A stretch of DNA of 64,000 nucleotides from Cellulosimicrobium terreum. Its GTDB lineage: Bacteria > Actinomycetota > Actinomycetes > Actinomycetales > Cellulomonadaceae. Under the pieces are notes generated by a model that was not told the origin of the DNA, made no database searches, and saw only the letters and a list, made by a program, of their open reading frames with translations. The stretch covers positions 434,001-498,000 of the forward strand of contig JACYFD010000004.1 in the NCBI GenBank assembly GCA_014803435.1, given 5' to 3'. A program made the translations under genes and the position numbers. Below, in pieces: positions 40,563 to 49,803 of the stretch. Within the stretch, counting starts at the first letter, position 1. Every line of letters starts with the position of its first letter.

Positions 40563-41056
40563 TGCGGTGGGCGGGGCGCACGGCGCGCGCGGTGCGGGTC
40601 CGGCTCGTCGGCGGGGTCGGGAGCGCGGAGCGGGGCAACGCCGTCGTCGAGTTCCTGGGTCTCGCCCTGGTGCTGCTGCTGCCGACCATGTATCTCGTCC
40701 TCACCGTCGGGCGGCTCCAGGCGGCGACGTTCGCCGTCGAGGGGGCGTCGCGCGAGGCGGCGCGCGCGTTCGTGACCGCGGGTACCGGCTCCGACGGCAC
40801 GGTCCGCGCCGCGGCCGCCGTCCGCATCGCGCTCGACGACCAGGGCTTCGACGAGGTCGGCACGGCGGACGCCCTGACCCTGGGCTGCTCGACGACGCCG
40901 TGCCTCGAGCCCGGCGGGGAGGTCACGTCACGAGTGCGCGTCGAGGTCCCGCTGCCGTTCGTCCCGTCGTTCGTGCGGTCCGCGGTGCCGCTCGTCGTCC
41001 CTGTGGAGGCGCAGCACGTGTCGCCCGTCGACGAGTACGCGGCGGCCCGACCGTGA
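40559..41056 (+). CDS. TadE-like minor pilin
   Basis: 165 residues. After a basic leader the motif ERGNAVVEFLGLALVLLLPTMYLVLTVGRLQAATFAVEGASREAARAF shows the TadE family start, with Glu five residues into the hydrophobic segment. The rest has two Cys (LGCSTTPCLE) that may form a disulfide. The GTG/ATG start overlaps the upstream stop. It is the third pilin-type gene of the operon. Confidence 0.85.
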   Translation: MMRWAGRTARAVRVRLVGGVGSAERGNAVVEFLGLALVLLLPTMYLVLTVGRLQAATFAVEGASREAARAFVTAGTGSDGTVRAAAAVRIALDDQGFDEVGTADALTLGCSTTPCLEPGGEVTSRVRVEVPLPFVPSFVRSAVPLVVPVEAQHVSPVDEYAAARP

Positions 41057-41577
41057 GCGCCCGGCTGCCCGCCGTCGGGGCGACGAGGCTCGGGCGGAGC
41101 GTCGCTCGACGGCTGCGGGGTCGTGCGGAGGAACGCGAGCACGGGCAGATCATGCTCCTCACGACGGCGTTCGTCACCTTCGCGCTGCTCCTCGTCACGG
41201 TCGTGGTCAGCGCGACGCAGGTGCATCTCGAGCGCAAGCGCCTGTACGAGCTCGCGGACACCCTCGCCCTCACCGCGGCGGACTCGATGACCCACGAGAC
41301 CTTCTACGAGGGTGAATCTTGGGCGCCGGACGAGGGGGCGGTGCTCACCCTCTCGGACGCCGACATCAGGGCGGACGTCCAGGACTATCTGGCGCGGCAT
41401 CCGGCCGCGACCGCGGGTCTGCACGACGTCGCGGTCGTCGACGCGTCCACGCCGGACGGACGGACGGCCGAGGTCTCCCTGGCCGCTCGCGCGCGACCCG
41501 CCATGATCAGCTGGGTGACCCAGCTCTGGAGTGATGGCATCATCGTCCGTGCAGAGTCGCGTGCGCGGGCGTCGTAG
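41053..41577 (+). CDS. TadG-like / pilus-associated membrane protein
   Basis: 174 residues from a GTG overlapping the upstream stop. REHGQIMLLTTAFVTFALLLVTVVVSATQVHLERKRLYELADTLALTAADS is the typical Tad-locus N-terminal segment of TadG/Rv3656c-type proteins (E-x-G-Q-I), with one membrane helix. The C-terminal 100 residues are a beta-type domain ending at WSDGIIVRAESRARAS. It closes the pilus operon. Confidence 0.82.
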   Translation: MSARLPAVGATRLGRSVARRLRGRAEEREHGQIMLLTTAFVTFALLLVTVVVSATQVHLERKRLYELADTLALTAADSMTHETFYEGESWAPDEGAVLTLSDADIRADVQDYLARHPAATAGLHDVAVVDASTPDGRTAEVSLAARARPAMISWVTQLWSDGIIVRAESRARAS

Positions 41578-41615
41578 GTGGCTTTCAGTTCGACCGGGAC
41601 TCTGTGCATTCAGCG

Positions 41616-41636
41616 GGTTCACCGTTATGGTGAACC
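41616..41636. promoter_or_regulatory. Palindrome GGTTCACC-N5-GGTGAACC before WxL-like gene
   Basis: A perfect 8-bp inverted repeat with spacer GTTAT lies 37 bases before the WxL-like gene start, in the gap after the pilus operon. A weak promoter fit (TGTGCA at 41603, TATGGT at 41627) would put it over the -10 box. It is a likely operator for control of the surface protein pair, for an unknown regulator. Confidence 0.5.
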
Positions 41637-41672
41637 GGTCCGACAACAACTCCAACGATGGAGCGCATCAAC

Positions 41673-42296
41673 ATGAACGCACGAGCAAGGAAGCAGTTCG
41701 TCGCCGGGGGTGCCCTCGGTGCGATGCTCATCGGCACGGTCGCACTGGCGTCCGCGGCCACCGCAGACCAGGTCGGCGACGACCAGGGTGTCGACGTCTC
41801 GGTCGAGATCGAGGGCACGGTGCCCGAGGGCAACCTCGCGCTCTCCGTCGCCGCCGACGCCACGACCCTCACCGAGGCGGACGAGTCGTCCGTCGAGGGC
41901 ACGCGCGAGTTCACCGGCGCCCTGCCGGACGTCACGGTCACCGACACGCGTGCGGCCGAGGACATCGCCGAGGGTTCGTTCTGGTACGTCGTGGGCAGCG
42001 CCTCCGACTTCACCGGTGACGCCGGCACGATCGGCGCCGAGAACCTCGGTTGGGCACCTGCCCTCGTCACCGAGAGCGAGAGCGGCCTCGTCGAGGCCGG
42101 CGAGGGCGTCGAGCCCGAGCTCGAGGACGGCCCCGGCCTCGTGGAGCAGGACCTCCTCGTCTCGACATTCGACTCGACCGAGGTCAACCCCGAGGGCTCG
42201 TGGACCGCGAACGCGGACCTCACGCTGCGCACCGCCGAGGACGTCGCCGCCGGCGCGTACTCCTCGACGATCACGCTGTCCCTCTTCGAGGACTGA
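41673..42296 (+). CDS. Secreted WxL-like surface protein
   Basis: 207 residues from the ATG at 41673, preceded by GGAG at 9 bases; an ATG 15 bases upstream lacks a site. A signal peptide (about 1-32, ending ASAATADQ) leads a beta-rich protein with SFWYVVGSASDFTG, a first WxL-type motif, and an end YSSTITLSLFED, where the second WxL Trp is replaced. WxL proteins bind cell wall peptidoglycan in Firmicutes. The neighbour downstream is the usual DUF916 partner. The link to the pilus genes is by position. Confidence 0.75.
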   Translation: MNARARKQFVAGGALGAMLIGTVALASAATADQVGDDQGVDVSVEIEGTVPEGNLALSVAADATTLTEADESSVEGTREFTGALPDVTVTDTRAAEDIAEGSFWYVVGSASDFTGDAGTIGAENLGWAPALVTESESGLVEAGEGVEPELEDGPGLVEQDLLVSTFDSTEVNPEGSWTANADLTLRTAEDVAAGAYSSTITLSLFED

Positions 42297-42336
42297 TCTC
42301 TCGTCTCCGGCACCAGCCGGAACGGGAAGAACAGCT

Positions 42337-42390
42337 GACGGCGGGTCGGGTGGACCGAGGCACAGACCTCGGCCCACCCGGCCCGCCGTC
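42337..42390 (+). terminator. Strong hairpin between WxL-like and DUF916 genes
   Basis: Two 24-base arms (42337-42360 and 42367-42390) pair almost perfectly around a CACAGA loop: the outer nine pairs GACGGCGGG/CCCGCCGTC, then CGGGTGG/CCACCCG, then CCGAGG/CCTCGG. There is no T tract. It would lower or end transcription after the first gene, giving more WxL-like than DUF916 protein (inference). Confidence 0.75.
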
Positions 42391-42409
42391 GTCGTGACAC
42401 CAGAATCGA

Positions 42410-43546
42410 GTGAGCAAACCCGTGTCTTCCGCACCATCCGTCCGTCGCGCCCCGGCGCGTCGGCTCCTGATCGCGCTCGCGGCCCTCGCGGCCGGACTCC
42501 TGCCCGCCGTGTCGGCGTCCGCCGTCCCGGTCGACGCGACAGTCAGCGCCCAGCTGCCCCGCGACACCGACGACAGCGACGTCCCTGCCGGGACCATCAC
42601 GTGGAGCGTCGCTCCCGCGGACGAGGACGGGCCCGACGGGCGCCGCGCCGTCGAGCTCGATCTCGACCCGGGCGACTCCGTCGACGACCACGTCGCGGTC
42701 ACCAACTTCGGCGACGTCGCGGCGACCTTCGCCCTGACCGCCGCGGACGGGTACCGGAACGCGAAGGGCCGCTTCAACATGCTCCCCGCGGACCAGGAGT
42801 CGGTCGACGCCGGCACGTGGATCGAGATCCAGGACTCGGTCGAGGTGGGCCCTGAGGAGACGGTCGTCGTGCCGTACACGCTGACCGTCCCGGACAACGC
42901 GACCCCCGGTGACCACCAGGCCGGCATCGCGGCGTCGGTCACGAGCACCGGTGCGGACGAGGGCGGCACGAGCCTCGGCGTGACGAGCCGCGTCGGGTTC
43001 AGGGTCAGCACGCGTGTCTCGGGCGAGCTCGACCCCGAGCTCGCGATCACCGGAGCGCGCGCCACGTACTCGCCGTCGTGGAACCCGTTCGCCCCGGGCG
43101 AGGTGCGCGTGAGCTACGCGATCGCGAACGAGGGCAACGTCCGGCTGGGGGCGGACAGCGTGGTCGAGGTCGCGGGACCGTTCGGGATCGGGACGCAGGA
43201 CGTCACGCCCGAGCCCGTCACCGAGGTGCTCCCGGGCGGGTCGATCGTGCGCACCGAGGTCGTGGACGACGTGTGGCCGCTCGTGCGCAGCACGTCCACC
43301 ATCACCGTCACACCGGTCGTCGTGGGGGAGGACGAGGTCGCGACCCCGCTCGAGCCCGTGACGACGACGGTCACGACCTGGACCATCCCGTGGCCGCAGC
43401 TGTTGATCATCGCGATCGTCGTGATGCTCGTCCTCGGGATCCGCGACGACCGTCGCCGGCGCCGCAAGAAGCTCGACGCCATGCTCGCGAAGGCGCGTGA
43501 CGAGGGCCGTCAGCAGGCGAGCGGGGCGGGTACGTCCACGGACTGA
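42410..43546 (+). CDS. DUF916/WxL-partner surface protein with C-terminal membrane helix
   Basis: 378 residues. A signal peptide (about 1-38, ending [10 protein letters not shown]) is followed by the WxL-associated DUF916 region (about 50-170) with [34 protein letters not shown] and [20 protein letters not shown] second beta domain comes next, then a membrane helix near 320-342 ([17 protein letters not shown]) and a basic tail. In Firmicutes such proteins attach WxL partners to the wall. The GTG start is used. Confidence 0.85.
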   Translation: MSKPVSSAPSVRRAPARRLLIALAALAAGLLPAVSASAVPVDATVSAQLPRDTDDSDVPAGTITWSVAPADEDGPDGRRAVELDLDPGDSVDDHVAVTNFGDVAATFALTAADGYRNAKGRFNMLPADQESVDAGTWIEIQDSVEVGPEETVVVPYTLTVPDNATPGDHQAGIAASVTSTGADEGGTSLGVTSRVGFRVSTRVSGELDPELAITGARATYSPSWNPFAPGEVRVSYAIANEGNVRLGADSVVEVAGPFGIGTQDVTPEPVTEVLPGGSIVRTEVVDDVWPLVRSTSTITVTPVVVGEDEVATPLEPVTTTVTTWTIPWPQLLIIAIVVMLVLGIRDDRRRRRKKLDAMLAKARDEGRQQASGAGTSTD

Positions 43547-43583
43547 CCGACAGCGCGCGGGTGGTCGCGTAACCTTGAACATC

Positions 43584-44702
43584 GTGGCCACCATCGACTT
43601 CCCGACCGAGATCAAGGCACTACGGAGCACGCTCGAGTCCATCGAGAGCGTGAGCGACCCGGAGGTGCTGCGCGCGCGCATCGCCGACCTGTCGGAGAAG
43701 GCGTCGGCACCGGACCTGTGGGACGACCCGGAGGCCGCGCAGAAGGTCACCTCCGCGCTGTCGGTCGCGCAGGGAGAGCTGGACCGGGTGAAGACGCTCG
43801 GTCAGCGCATCGACGACGTCGAGACCCTGGTCGAGATGGGCCAGGAGATGGGCGACGACCCGGACCTCGCTGCCGCGCTGGAGGAGGCGGAAGCCGACAT
43901 CGCCGGGATCCGCAAGGACCTCGACCTGCTCGAGGTCCGCACGCTGCTCGCCGGCGAGTACGACGCGCGCGAGGCCGTCGTGACGATCCGTTCCGGCGCG
44001 GGCGGTGTCGACGCCGCGGACTTCGCCGAGATGCTCCTGCGCATGTACCTGCGCTGGGCCGAGCGCCACGGCTACCCGACGACCGTCCTGGACACCTCCT
44101 ACGCGGAGGAGGCGGGGCTCAAGAGCGCGACGTTCGAGGTCAAGGCGCCCTACGCGTTCGGGCACCTGTCGGTCGAGGCCGGCACGCACCGCCTCGTGCG
44201 CATCTCCCCGTTCGACAACCAGGGTCGTCGTCAGACGTCGTTCGCCGCGGTCGAGGTCATCCCGCTGATCGAGCAGACGGACTCGGTCGAGATCCCCGAG
44301 TCCGAGATCAAGGTCGACGTGTTCCGCTCCTCCGGCCCGGGCGGGCAGTCGGTCAACACGACCGACTCGGCCGTGCGCATGACGCACATCCCGACCGGCA
44401 TCGTCGTGTCGATGCAGAACGAGAAGTCGCAGATCCAGAACCGTGCCGCTGCGCTGCGCGTCCTGCAGTCCCGCCTCCTCCTCGTCCGCCAGGAGGAGGA
44501 GAACGCGAAGAAGAAGGCGCTCGCGGGCGACATCAAGGCGAGCTGGGGTGACCAGATGCGCTCGTACGTGCTGCACCCGTACCAGATGGTCAAGGACCTG
44601 CGCACCGAGCACGAGGTCGGCAACACCAGCGGGGTGTTCGACGGCGACATCGACGGCTTCATCGAGGCCGGCATCCGCTGGCGCCGCGCCCAGCAGGGCT
44701 GA
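43584..44702 (+). CDS. prfB: Peptide chain release factor 2
   Basis: 372 residues from GTG 43584 ([16 protein letters not shown]). Landmarks are the SPF stop-codon motif ([15 protein letters not shown]), which reads UGA/UAA, and GGQ in [15 protein letters not shown], which triggers peptide release. No in-frame UGA or CUUUGA slip site is found near the start, so there is no programmed frameshift as in E. coli. It stands first of the conserved prfB-ftsEX block. Confidence 0.96.
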   Translation: MATIDFPTEIKALRSTLESIESVSDPEVLRARIADLSEKASAPDLWDDPEAAQKVTSALSVAQGELDRVKTLGQRIDDVETLVEMGQEMGDDPDLAAALEEAEADIAGIRKDLDLLEVRTLLAGEYDAREAVVTIRSGAGGVDAADFAEMLLRMYLRWAERHGYPTTVLDTSYAEEAGLKSATFEVKAPYAFGHLSVEAGTHRLVRISPFDNQGRRQTSFAAVEVIPLIEQTDSVEIPESEIKVDVFRSSGPGGQSVNTTDSAVRMTHIPTGIVVSMQNEKSQIQNRAAALRVLQSRLLLVRQEEENAKKKALAGDIKASWGDQMRSYVLHPYQMVKDLRTEHEVGNTSGVFDGDIDGFIEAGIRWRRAQQG

Positions 44703-44710
44703 TCGCGCGT

Positions 44711-44754
44711 ACCCACCGGCACCACGCGTAGCGCGCGCGGTGCTGGCGGGTGGG
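44711..44754 (+). terminator. Imperfect hairpin after prfB
   Basis: ACCCACC... and a matching GGTGGGT arm bracket GCACC/GGTGC and CGCG/CGCG steps, giving a stable GC-rich hairpin with an internal loop, 8 bases past the prfB stop. No T tract. It likely separates prfB from ftsE; the remaining gap before ftsE (about 130 bases) may contain the ftsE promoter, not clearly identified. Confidence 0.6.
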
Positions 44755-44882
44755 TGTTCCGGGCAACCAACTGATGCGGGCGGGCGCGGCGTGTCTCCCG
44801 CGACGCGCCGACGGTGCGTGCCTACCCTCGGGATCGTCCGACGAACTCCGGTTCGCTCCCTGACCCGAGAGCCCTGCCTGCC

Positions 44883-45731
44883 GTGATCCGCTTCGAGAAC
44901 GTCACCAAGGTCTACGCGCGCGGCGCCAGACCCGCCGTCGACGACGTGTCCATGGAGATCCGACGCGGCGAGTTCGTCTTCCTCGTCGGTGCCTCCGGCT
45001 CCGGCAAGTCCACGTGCCTGCACCTCATCCTGCGCGAGGAGCGCCCGACGTCGGGCAAGGTGTTCGTCGCCGGTCGCGACCTCGGTTCGCTGTCGAGCTG
45101 GAAGGTGCCCAACCTGCGGCGCGGGATCGGCGTCGTGTTCCAGGACTTCCGGCTCCTGCCCAACAAGACGGTGTTCGAGAACGTGGCGTTCGCGCTCCAG
45201 GTCATCGGCAAGCCCCGGCACTCCATCGCGATCACGGTCCCCGAGACGCTGGAGATGGTCGGGCTCGCCGGCAAGGAGAAGCGCCGCCCGCACGAGCTCT
45301 CCGGCGGTGAGCAGCAGCGCGTCGCGATCGCGCGCGCGTTCGTCAACCGGCCCGGGATCCTGCTCGCCGACGAGCCGACCGGGAACCTCGACCCGACGAC
45401 GTCGCTGGGCATCATGCGCCTGCTCGACCGCATCAACCGCACCGGCACGACCGTCGTCATGGCGACGCACGACGACGACATCGTCAACCAGATGCGCAAG
45501 CGCGTCGTCGAGCTGGACACGGGCCGCGTCGTGCGCGACCAGGCGCACGGCGGCTACGTCCAGGGCGAGGACGAGCCCGACGCGTCCGCAGGGACGGCGT
45601 CGGCCCCGGTGTCCGTCCCCACGGCCGTGGTCCGCCGCCCGGTGGTACGACGCGACCCCGAGCCCGTGGCCGACGAGGAGCCCGCCCCGACGCGCTCGCG
45701 CCGTCGCGTCGACGCGACGACGGGGGAGTGA
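44883..45731 (+). CDS. ftsE: Cell-division ABC transporter ATPase FtsE
   Basis: 282 residues from a GTG. Walker A is GASGSGKST (about 38-46), the signature [14 protein letters not shown], and Walker [13 protein letters not shown]. The C-terminal tail (about 230-282) is an acidic and Arg-rich extension ([20 protein letters not shown] ending [12 protein letters not shown]) beyond the usual FtsE length. FtsEX does not transport; it controls cell wall hydrolases at the septum. ftsX overlaps the stop. Confidence 0.95.
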   Translation: MIRFENVTKVYARGARPAVDDVSMEIRRGEFVFLVGASGSGKSTCLHLILREERPTSGKVFVAGRDLGSLSSWKVPNLRRGIGVVFQDFRLLPNKTVFENVAFALQVIGKPRHSIAITVPETLEMVGLAGKEKRRPHELSGGEQQRVAIARAFVNRPGILLADEPTGNLDPTTSLGIMRLLDRINRTGTTVVMATHDDDIVNQMRKRVVELDTGRVVRDQAHGGYVQGEDEPDASAGTASAPVSVPTAVVRRPVVRRDPEPVADEEPAPTRSRRRVDATTGE

Positions 45732-46648
45732 GCGGCGTGCGCTTCCAGTTCATCCTCACGGAGATCGGCCAGGGCCTGCGCCGCAACCTGACCATGACGG
45801 TCTCGGTCGTCCTCGTGACGTTCGTGTCGCTCACGTTCGTCGGGGCCGGGCTGCTGCTGCAGGCGCAGATCGACAAGCTCAAGGACGACTGGTACGACAA
45901 GGTCGAGGTGTCGGTCTTCCTGTGCCCCGTCGGGTCGACCGAGCCGACGTGCGCCGGGGGCGAGGCGAGCCCGGAGCAGATCGCCGCCCTCGAGGACGTG
46001 CTCGACGGCGAGCTCGGCGACGACGTCGAGCGCGTGTACTTCGAGTCGAAGGACGACGCCTTCGCGGCGTTCTCCGAGCAGTATCCGGACGGGTACCTGG
46101 GCACGCAGCTCACGGTCGAGGACATGCAGGCCTCGTTCCGGCTCAAGCTCACCGACCCCGAGAACTACGAGGTCGTCAACGACGTGCTCACGGGCCGCCC
46201 GGGCGTCGAGGTGGTCGAGGACCAGCGCCGCATCTTCGACTCCCTGTTCCTCGCGCTCAACCGCGCGTCGCTGCTGTCCGCCGGGCTCGCGGCGGTCATG
46301 CTGCTCGCCGCGGTCCTGCTCATCACGACGACGATCCGGCTGTCTGCGCTCAGCCGCCGCCGCGAGACGGGGATCATGCGCCTGGTGGGCGCGTCGAACT
46401 TGTTCATCCAGCTCCCGTTCCTGCTGGAGGGCGCGATCGCGGCCGTGCTGGGTGCGGCGCTCGCCGTGGGCGGGCTCTGGATCACGGTGAAGTACCTCGT
46501 CACGGACTGGCTCGCCGAGTCGGTGACGTGGGTGGCGTACGTCGACGAGTCGGACGTGCTCCGCATCGCACCCGTGCTCGTCGGCGTCGCGTTCCTGCTG
46601 GCGGCCATCGCCTCGGTCGTCACGCTCAACCGGCACACGAGGGTCTGA
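45728..46648 (+). CDS. ftsX: Cell-division permease-like protein FtsX
   Basis: 306 residues. Four membrane segments: one near the N-terminus ([22 protein letters not shown]) and three C-terminal ones in the FtsX/MacB fold, with the [23 protein letters not shown] motif. The large extracellular loop (about 50-165) contains two Cys ([14 protein letters not shown]), which may form a disulfide and docks hydrolase activators. GTG overlaps the ftsE stop by four bases. Confidence 0.95.
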   Translation: MSGVRFQFILTEIGQGLRRNLTMTVSVVLVTFVSLTFVGAGLLLQAQIDKLKDDWYDKVEVSVFLCPVGSTEPTCAGGEASPEQIAALEDVLDGELGDDVERVYFESKDDAFAAFSEQYPDGYLGTQLTVEDMQASFRLKLTDPENYEVVNDVLTGRPGVEVVEDQRRIFDSLFLALNRASLLSAGLAAVMLLAAVLLITTTIRLSALSRRRETGIMRLVGASNLFIQLPFLLEGAIAAVLGAALAVGGLWITVKYLVTDWLAESVTWVAYVDESDVLRIAPVLVGVAFLLAAIASVVTLNRHTRV

Positions 46649-46650
46649 GG

Positions 46651-48108
46651 ATGACGACACCTGACAGCTCCCGCCACCGGCGACGTACCCCGCGTGCGTC
46701 CGGCCGACCGGCACGCCTGCTCGCCGCCGTCGTCGCGACGGTGCTTCTCGTCGGCGGGACCGTGACGACGGCGGGCGCCGACGACATCGACGACAAGCGT
46801 GCGGCGGCCGAGCGCAAGCAGGACCAGATGCGCGACCAGGGCGAGGAGCTCCAGGCGCAGCTCGAGGACACGGACGACCAGCTCGCGCAGGCGGTCGTCG
46901 AGCTGCAGGAGATCGAGGCCCGGCTGCCGGTCGCTCAGGCGGAGCTCGAGGCCGCCGAGGCGGAGGTCGAGCGCACGCAGCGCGAGGCCGAGCTGCTCGC
47001 GCAGCGGCTCGAGGACGCGCTCGCGCAGGAGGCGTCGCTGACGCAGGAGATCGAGCAGGGCGCCGAAGAGGTCGACGACGCACGCTCGAGCATCGCCGAG
47101 ATGGCGCGCAGCGAGTACCGGGGGCAGGGCGACGTGTCGAGCCTCGGCATCGTCACGGGCGCCGAGAGCACCGAGGAGTTCATCGAGGAGTACGCGGTGT
47201 CCTCGACCGCGGCCAGGTCCCAGTCCCGCACGCTCGAAGAGCTGCAGGCCTCGGAGGCGGTCGCGCGCAACCGGGAGGCGCGCCTCACCGCGGTGCGGGA
47301 GACGATCACCGACCTCAAGGCGCAGGCGGACCAGAACGTGGTCGAGGCGCAGGCGGCCCGCCAGGACGCGGCGGACCGCAAGGCCGAGGTCGAGAGCCTC
47401 ATCGTCCAGCAGCAGGAGAAGAAGGCGACGATCGAGGACCGCAAGGACGCGGCCCTCGCGAAGATCGAGCAGAACGAGCAGGAGCAGGCGGATCTCCAGG
47501 CCGAGCTCAAGCAGATCATCGCCGACCAGGCCGAGCGGGACCGCAAGGCCGAGGAGGCCCGCAAGAAGGCCGAGGCGGAGGCGCGCAAGAAGGCCAAGGA
47601 GCAGCAGCAGTCCTCCGATGGTGGCGGTGGCGGCGGCTCGTCCTCCGGTGGGGGCGGTGGCGGCGGTGGCGGCTCCTCCTCCGGCGGGGGCGGTGGCGGG
47701 TCCAGCTCCGGGACGTTCCTGTCGTTCCCGACGGCTGTCCCGCACGTCACGTCCAGCTACGGGATGCGGCTGCACCCGACGCTCGGCATCTGGCGCCTGC
47801 ATGCCGGGACCGACCTCCGTGCGTACTGCGGGACGCCCATCATGGCCGCGGCGGACGGCACGGTCCTGTTCGCGCGGCACTACGGCGGCCTCGGCAACCA
47901 GGTGCTGATCAACCACGGGACCGTGGGTGGGCACAGCCTCATGACGAGCTACAACCACCTGTCCCGGTTCGCGGTCAGCTCCGGGCAGTACGTCACGAAG
48001 GGCAAGATCATCGGGTACTCCGGCAACACGGGCACCTCCGCCGCGTGCCACCTGCACTTCGAGGTGTACGTGGACGGCTCGACCGTCGACCCGATGTCGC
48101 GGCTGTAG
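46651..48108 (+). CDS. Coiled-coil M23 peptidoglycan hydrolase, FtsEX partner
   Basis: 485 residues from ATG two bases after ftsX. An N-terminal signal/membrane helix is followed by a long coiled coil (about 35-305; rich in EAEVERTQREAELLAQRLED), a Gly/Ser linker (about 325-355, polyglycine and SSS blocks) and a C-terminal LytM/M23 domain with HAGTDL and HLHFEV as zinc-site parts. This layout, like EnvC/PcsB-type partners, suits activation by FtsEX through the coiled coil; the domain seems catalytically intact. Confidence 0.9.
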   Translation: MTTPDSSRHRRRTPRASGRPARLLAAVVATVLLVGGTVTTAGADDIDDKRAAAERKQDQMRDQGEELQAQLEDTDDQLAQAVVELQEIEARLPVAQAELEAAEAEVERTQREAELLAQRLEDALAQEASLTQEIEQGAEEVDDARSSIAEMARSEYRGQGDVSSLGIVTGAESTEEFIEEYAVSSTAARSQSRTLEELQASEAVARNREARLTAVRETITDLKAQADQNVVEAQAARQDAADRKAEVESLIVQQQEKKATIEDRKDAALAKIEQNEQEQADLQAELKQIIADQAERDRKAEEARKKAEAEARKKAKEQQQSSDGGGGGGSSSGGGGGGGGGSSSGGGGGGSSSGTFLSFPTAVPHVTSSYGMRLHPTLGIWRLHAGTDLRAYCGTPIMAAADGTVLFARHYGGLGNQVLINHGTVGGHSLMTSYNHLSRFAVSSGQYVTKGKIIGYSGNTGTSAACHLHFEVYVDGSTVDPMSRL

Positions 48109-48204
48109 CGGCGCCGCGCCTGCGGGATAATCGGTACCGGGCGCCGTCGGGCACCCGTAGTCTGACGGAGCACGCGAGAACCACGAGGACGGTAGGACGA
48201 CGAC

Positions 48205-48678
48205 ATGGCGAAGGACAAGGACCCCCGCAAGGTCGTCGCCAGCAACCGCAAGGCGCGCCACGACTACGTCATCGAGGACGTGCTCGAGGCGGGGATCGTC
48301 TTGTCTGGGACCGAGGTCAAGGCGCTGCGCATGGGACGGGCGTCGCTCGTCGACGGGTACGTGGACGTCGACCGCGGCGAGGCGTGGCTCGAGAACGTCC
48401 ACATCCCCGAGTACTCCGAGGGCACGTGGAACAACCACGCGCCGCGGCGCAAGCGCAAGCTCCTGCTGCACAAGGAGGAGATCCTGCGGCTCGAGGCGAA
48501 GACGCGCGAGAAGGGGCACACGGTCATCCCGCTCCAGCTCTACTTCCTCGACGGCCGCGCCAAGGTCGAGATCGCGCTCGCGCGCGGCAAGAAGGAGTAC
48601 GACAAGCGGCACGCGTTGCGTGAGAAGCAGGACAACCGCGAGGCGCACCGTGCGATCCGCCAGCGCGAGATGCGCTGA
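48205..48678 (+). CDS. smpB: SsrA-binding protein SmpB
   Basis: 157 residues with family landmarks [58 protein letters not shown] and the basic tail [20 protein letters not shown]. It brings tmRNA to stalled ribosomes. The tmRNA gene lies about 700 bases downstream after one small gene. AGGACG precedes the ATG. Confidence 0.97.
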   Translation: MAKDKDPRKVVASNRKARHDYVIEDVLEAGIVLSGTEVKALRMGRASLVDGYVDVDRGEAWLENVHIPEYSEGTWNNHAPRRKRKLLLHKEEILRLEAKTREKGHTVIPLQLYFLDGRAKVEIALARGKKEYDKRHALREKQDNREAHRAIRQREMR

Positions 48679-48690
48679 GCACACGCTCGA

Positions 48691-48710
48691 CGCGCCGATC
48701 GGTCGGCGCG
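48691..48710 (+). terminator. Hairpin after smpB
   Basis: A perfect 8-bp stem CGCGCCGA and TCGGCGCG around TCGG lies 12 bases after the smpB stop. Short, GC-rich, no T tract. Probable terminator of the ftsE-ftsX-hydrolase-smpB unit. Confidence 0.65.
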
Positions 48711-48834
48711 ATCTGCTGGAACTCGGGGTGTCAGTGGTGGGCCAGGGCCCGACGCCGTACGGTCGGTGACGAGAGTCACCGCCCTCGGGTGGTGGCCAGG
48801 TCGTCGCCCGTCACCCGTCGTCGCAGGAGGTCGC

Positions 48835-49248
48835 ATGGTCAAGCTCCGCCAGTACATCCCCCGTCTCGCCGCAGGTCTGTTCATCCTCAACTCCGGGCTC
48901 GGCAAGCGTGGGGCCGACGAGCAGTCCGCGCAGGCGTACCACGGCATGGCCGCCGGGACGTACCCGTTCCTCGAGGAGATCGAGCCGCAGCAGTTCGCCA
49001 AGACGCTGTCGACGGCCGAGATCGCGCTCGGCGCCGCCCTCGTCACCCCGTTCGTGCCGACGGCGCTCGTGGCGCCCGCGCTCGGCGCCTTCTCCGCAGG
49101 TCTGGTCGGGATGTACCTCAAGACCCCGGGCATGACGCAGGAGGACGGGGTGCGGCCGACACCCGAGGGGATCGGCCTCGCCAAGGACATCTTCCTGCTG
49201 GGGATCGCGGGCGGGCTGCTCGCCGACGTGCTCAGCCGCAAGAAGTAG
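48835..49248 (+). CDS. Small membrane protein, DoxX-like candidate
   Basis: 137 residues. Hydrophobic segments occur near 8-22, 58-95 and 113-133, in a DoxX-like four-helix layout, with LRQYIPRLAAGLFILNSGLGK at the N-terminus and ending LADVLSRKK. GGAGG lies 4 bases upstream of the ATG. Similar small proteins are found in actinobacteria with no known function. The gene sits between smpB and ssrA but has its own gaps on both sides. Confidence 0.75.
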   Translation: MVKLRQYIPRLAAGLFILNSGLGKRGADEQSAQAYHGMAAGTYPFLEEIEPQQFAKTLSTAEIALGAALVTPFVPTALVAPALGAFSAGLVGMYLKTPGMTQEDGVRPTPEGIGLAKDIFLLGIAGGLLADVLSRKK

Positions 49249-49368
49249 CGGTCCTGTTGGGCAGGCAGCGAAATACGGGGGCGCCCGGGGGTGTTCATCC
49301 CGTAGGCTGTAGCTGCTGCTCCGGCGCACGGGTTCGCTCGTCCTGGTGCAGTGGTTGACAACTCCACA

Positions 49369-49733
49369 GGGGGTGATCGGTTTCGACGGTGGTCGTGCTT
49401 CGAGGAGAAGCGGGCCGAGGATGCAGACTCATCTCGTCAACGATGTCTGCAAACTACAGGTGCCGATAACAAGCGCACCGACTTCGCACTCGCCGCCTGA
49501 GCGAGTCTAGAAGTCCGTCAGCCCGGGCTTGCTTCCGTCCCGGTTCCTGGCGTCATTCAGGAAGCCACTGCTCGTAGCCCTCGTCATCGGGGCCACGGGG
49601 ACTTCTAGGTGACTGAGCCCGTCCGCACCTTGTCTGCGTGAGTGCGGGGGCCGAGAAAAGCACAGCAGACTGCGCCCGGAGAAGTCCTCGATCGGCGTCA
49701 CCGGACCGGGGTTCGATTCCCCGCACCTCCACC
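49369..49733 (+). ncRNA. ssrA: tmRNA (SsrA)
   Basis: The 5' end GGGGGTGATCGG pairs with the 3' CACCTCC acceptor strand (seven pairs, one G-U), followed by discriminator A. A T-arm CGGGG-TTCGATT-CCCCG is at 49708-49724. The tag frame at 49462-49500 reads ADNKRTDFALAA then stop, a typical actinobacterial proteolysis tag ending in ALAA. The encoded 3' end continues CCC, so the last A of CCA is added afterwards. It rescues stalled ribosomes with SmpB. Confidence 0.95.
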
Positions 49734-49739
49734 CCTGCG

Positions 49740-49776
49740 ACGACGGCCCGTACCCCCACAGGGTGCGGGCCGTCGT
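49740..49776 (+). terminator. tmRNA terminator
   Basis: A 16-base arm ACGACGGCCCGTACCC pairs with GGGTGCGGGCCGTCGT across a 5-base loop, with one wobble pair, starting just past the tmRNA 3' end. It also lies downstream of the leftward gene at 49804, so it may end both. Confidence 0.8.
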
Positions 49777-49803
49777 CGTGCCCGGTCCTGCGTCGCCGGA
49801 CGG

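Noticed and set aside
43575-43700. Programmed frameshift in prfB
   Set aside because: The frame from GTG 43584 is continuous, with no in-frame UGA or CUUUGA motif in the early coding region.
41585-43750. A 721-codon leftward frame over the WxL-like and DUF916 genes
   Set aside because: Antisense to two secreted proteins with clear signal peptides; no coding features of its own.
47620-47715. GGTGGC-rich repeats in the M23 gene as a DNA repeat element
   Set aside because: They encode a Gly/Ser linker between coiled coil and LytM domain, in frame; a protein linker explains them.
46165-48684. An 839-codon leftward frame over ftsX, the M23 hydrolase and smpB
   Set aside because: Antisense shadow of three strongly supported genes.
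49354-49359. TTGACA as -35 box of the tmRNA promoter
   Set aside because: It lies only 10 bases from the mature 5' end. A farther upstream promoter is needed.
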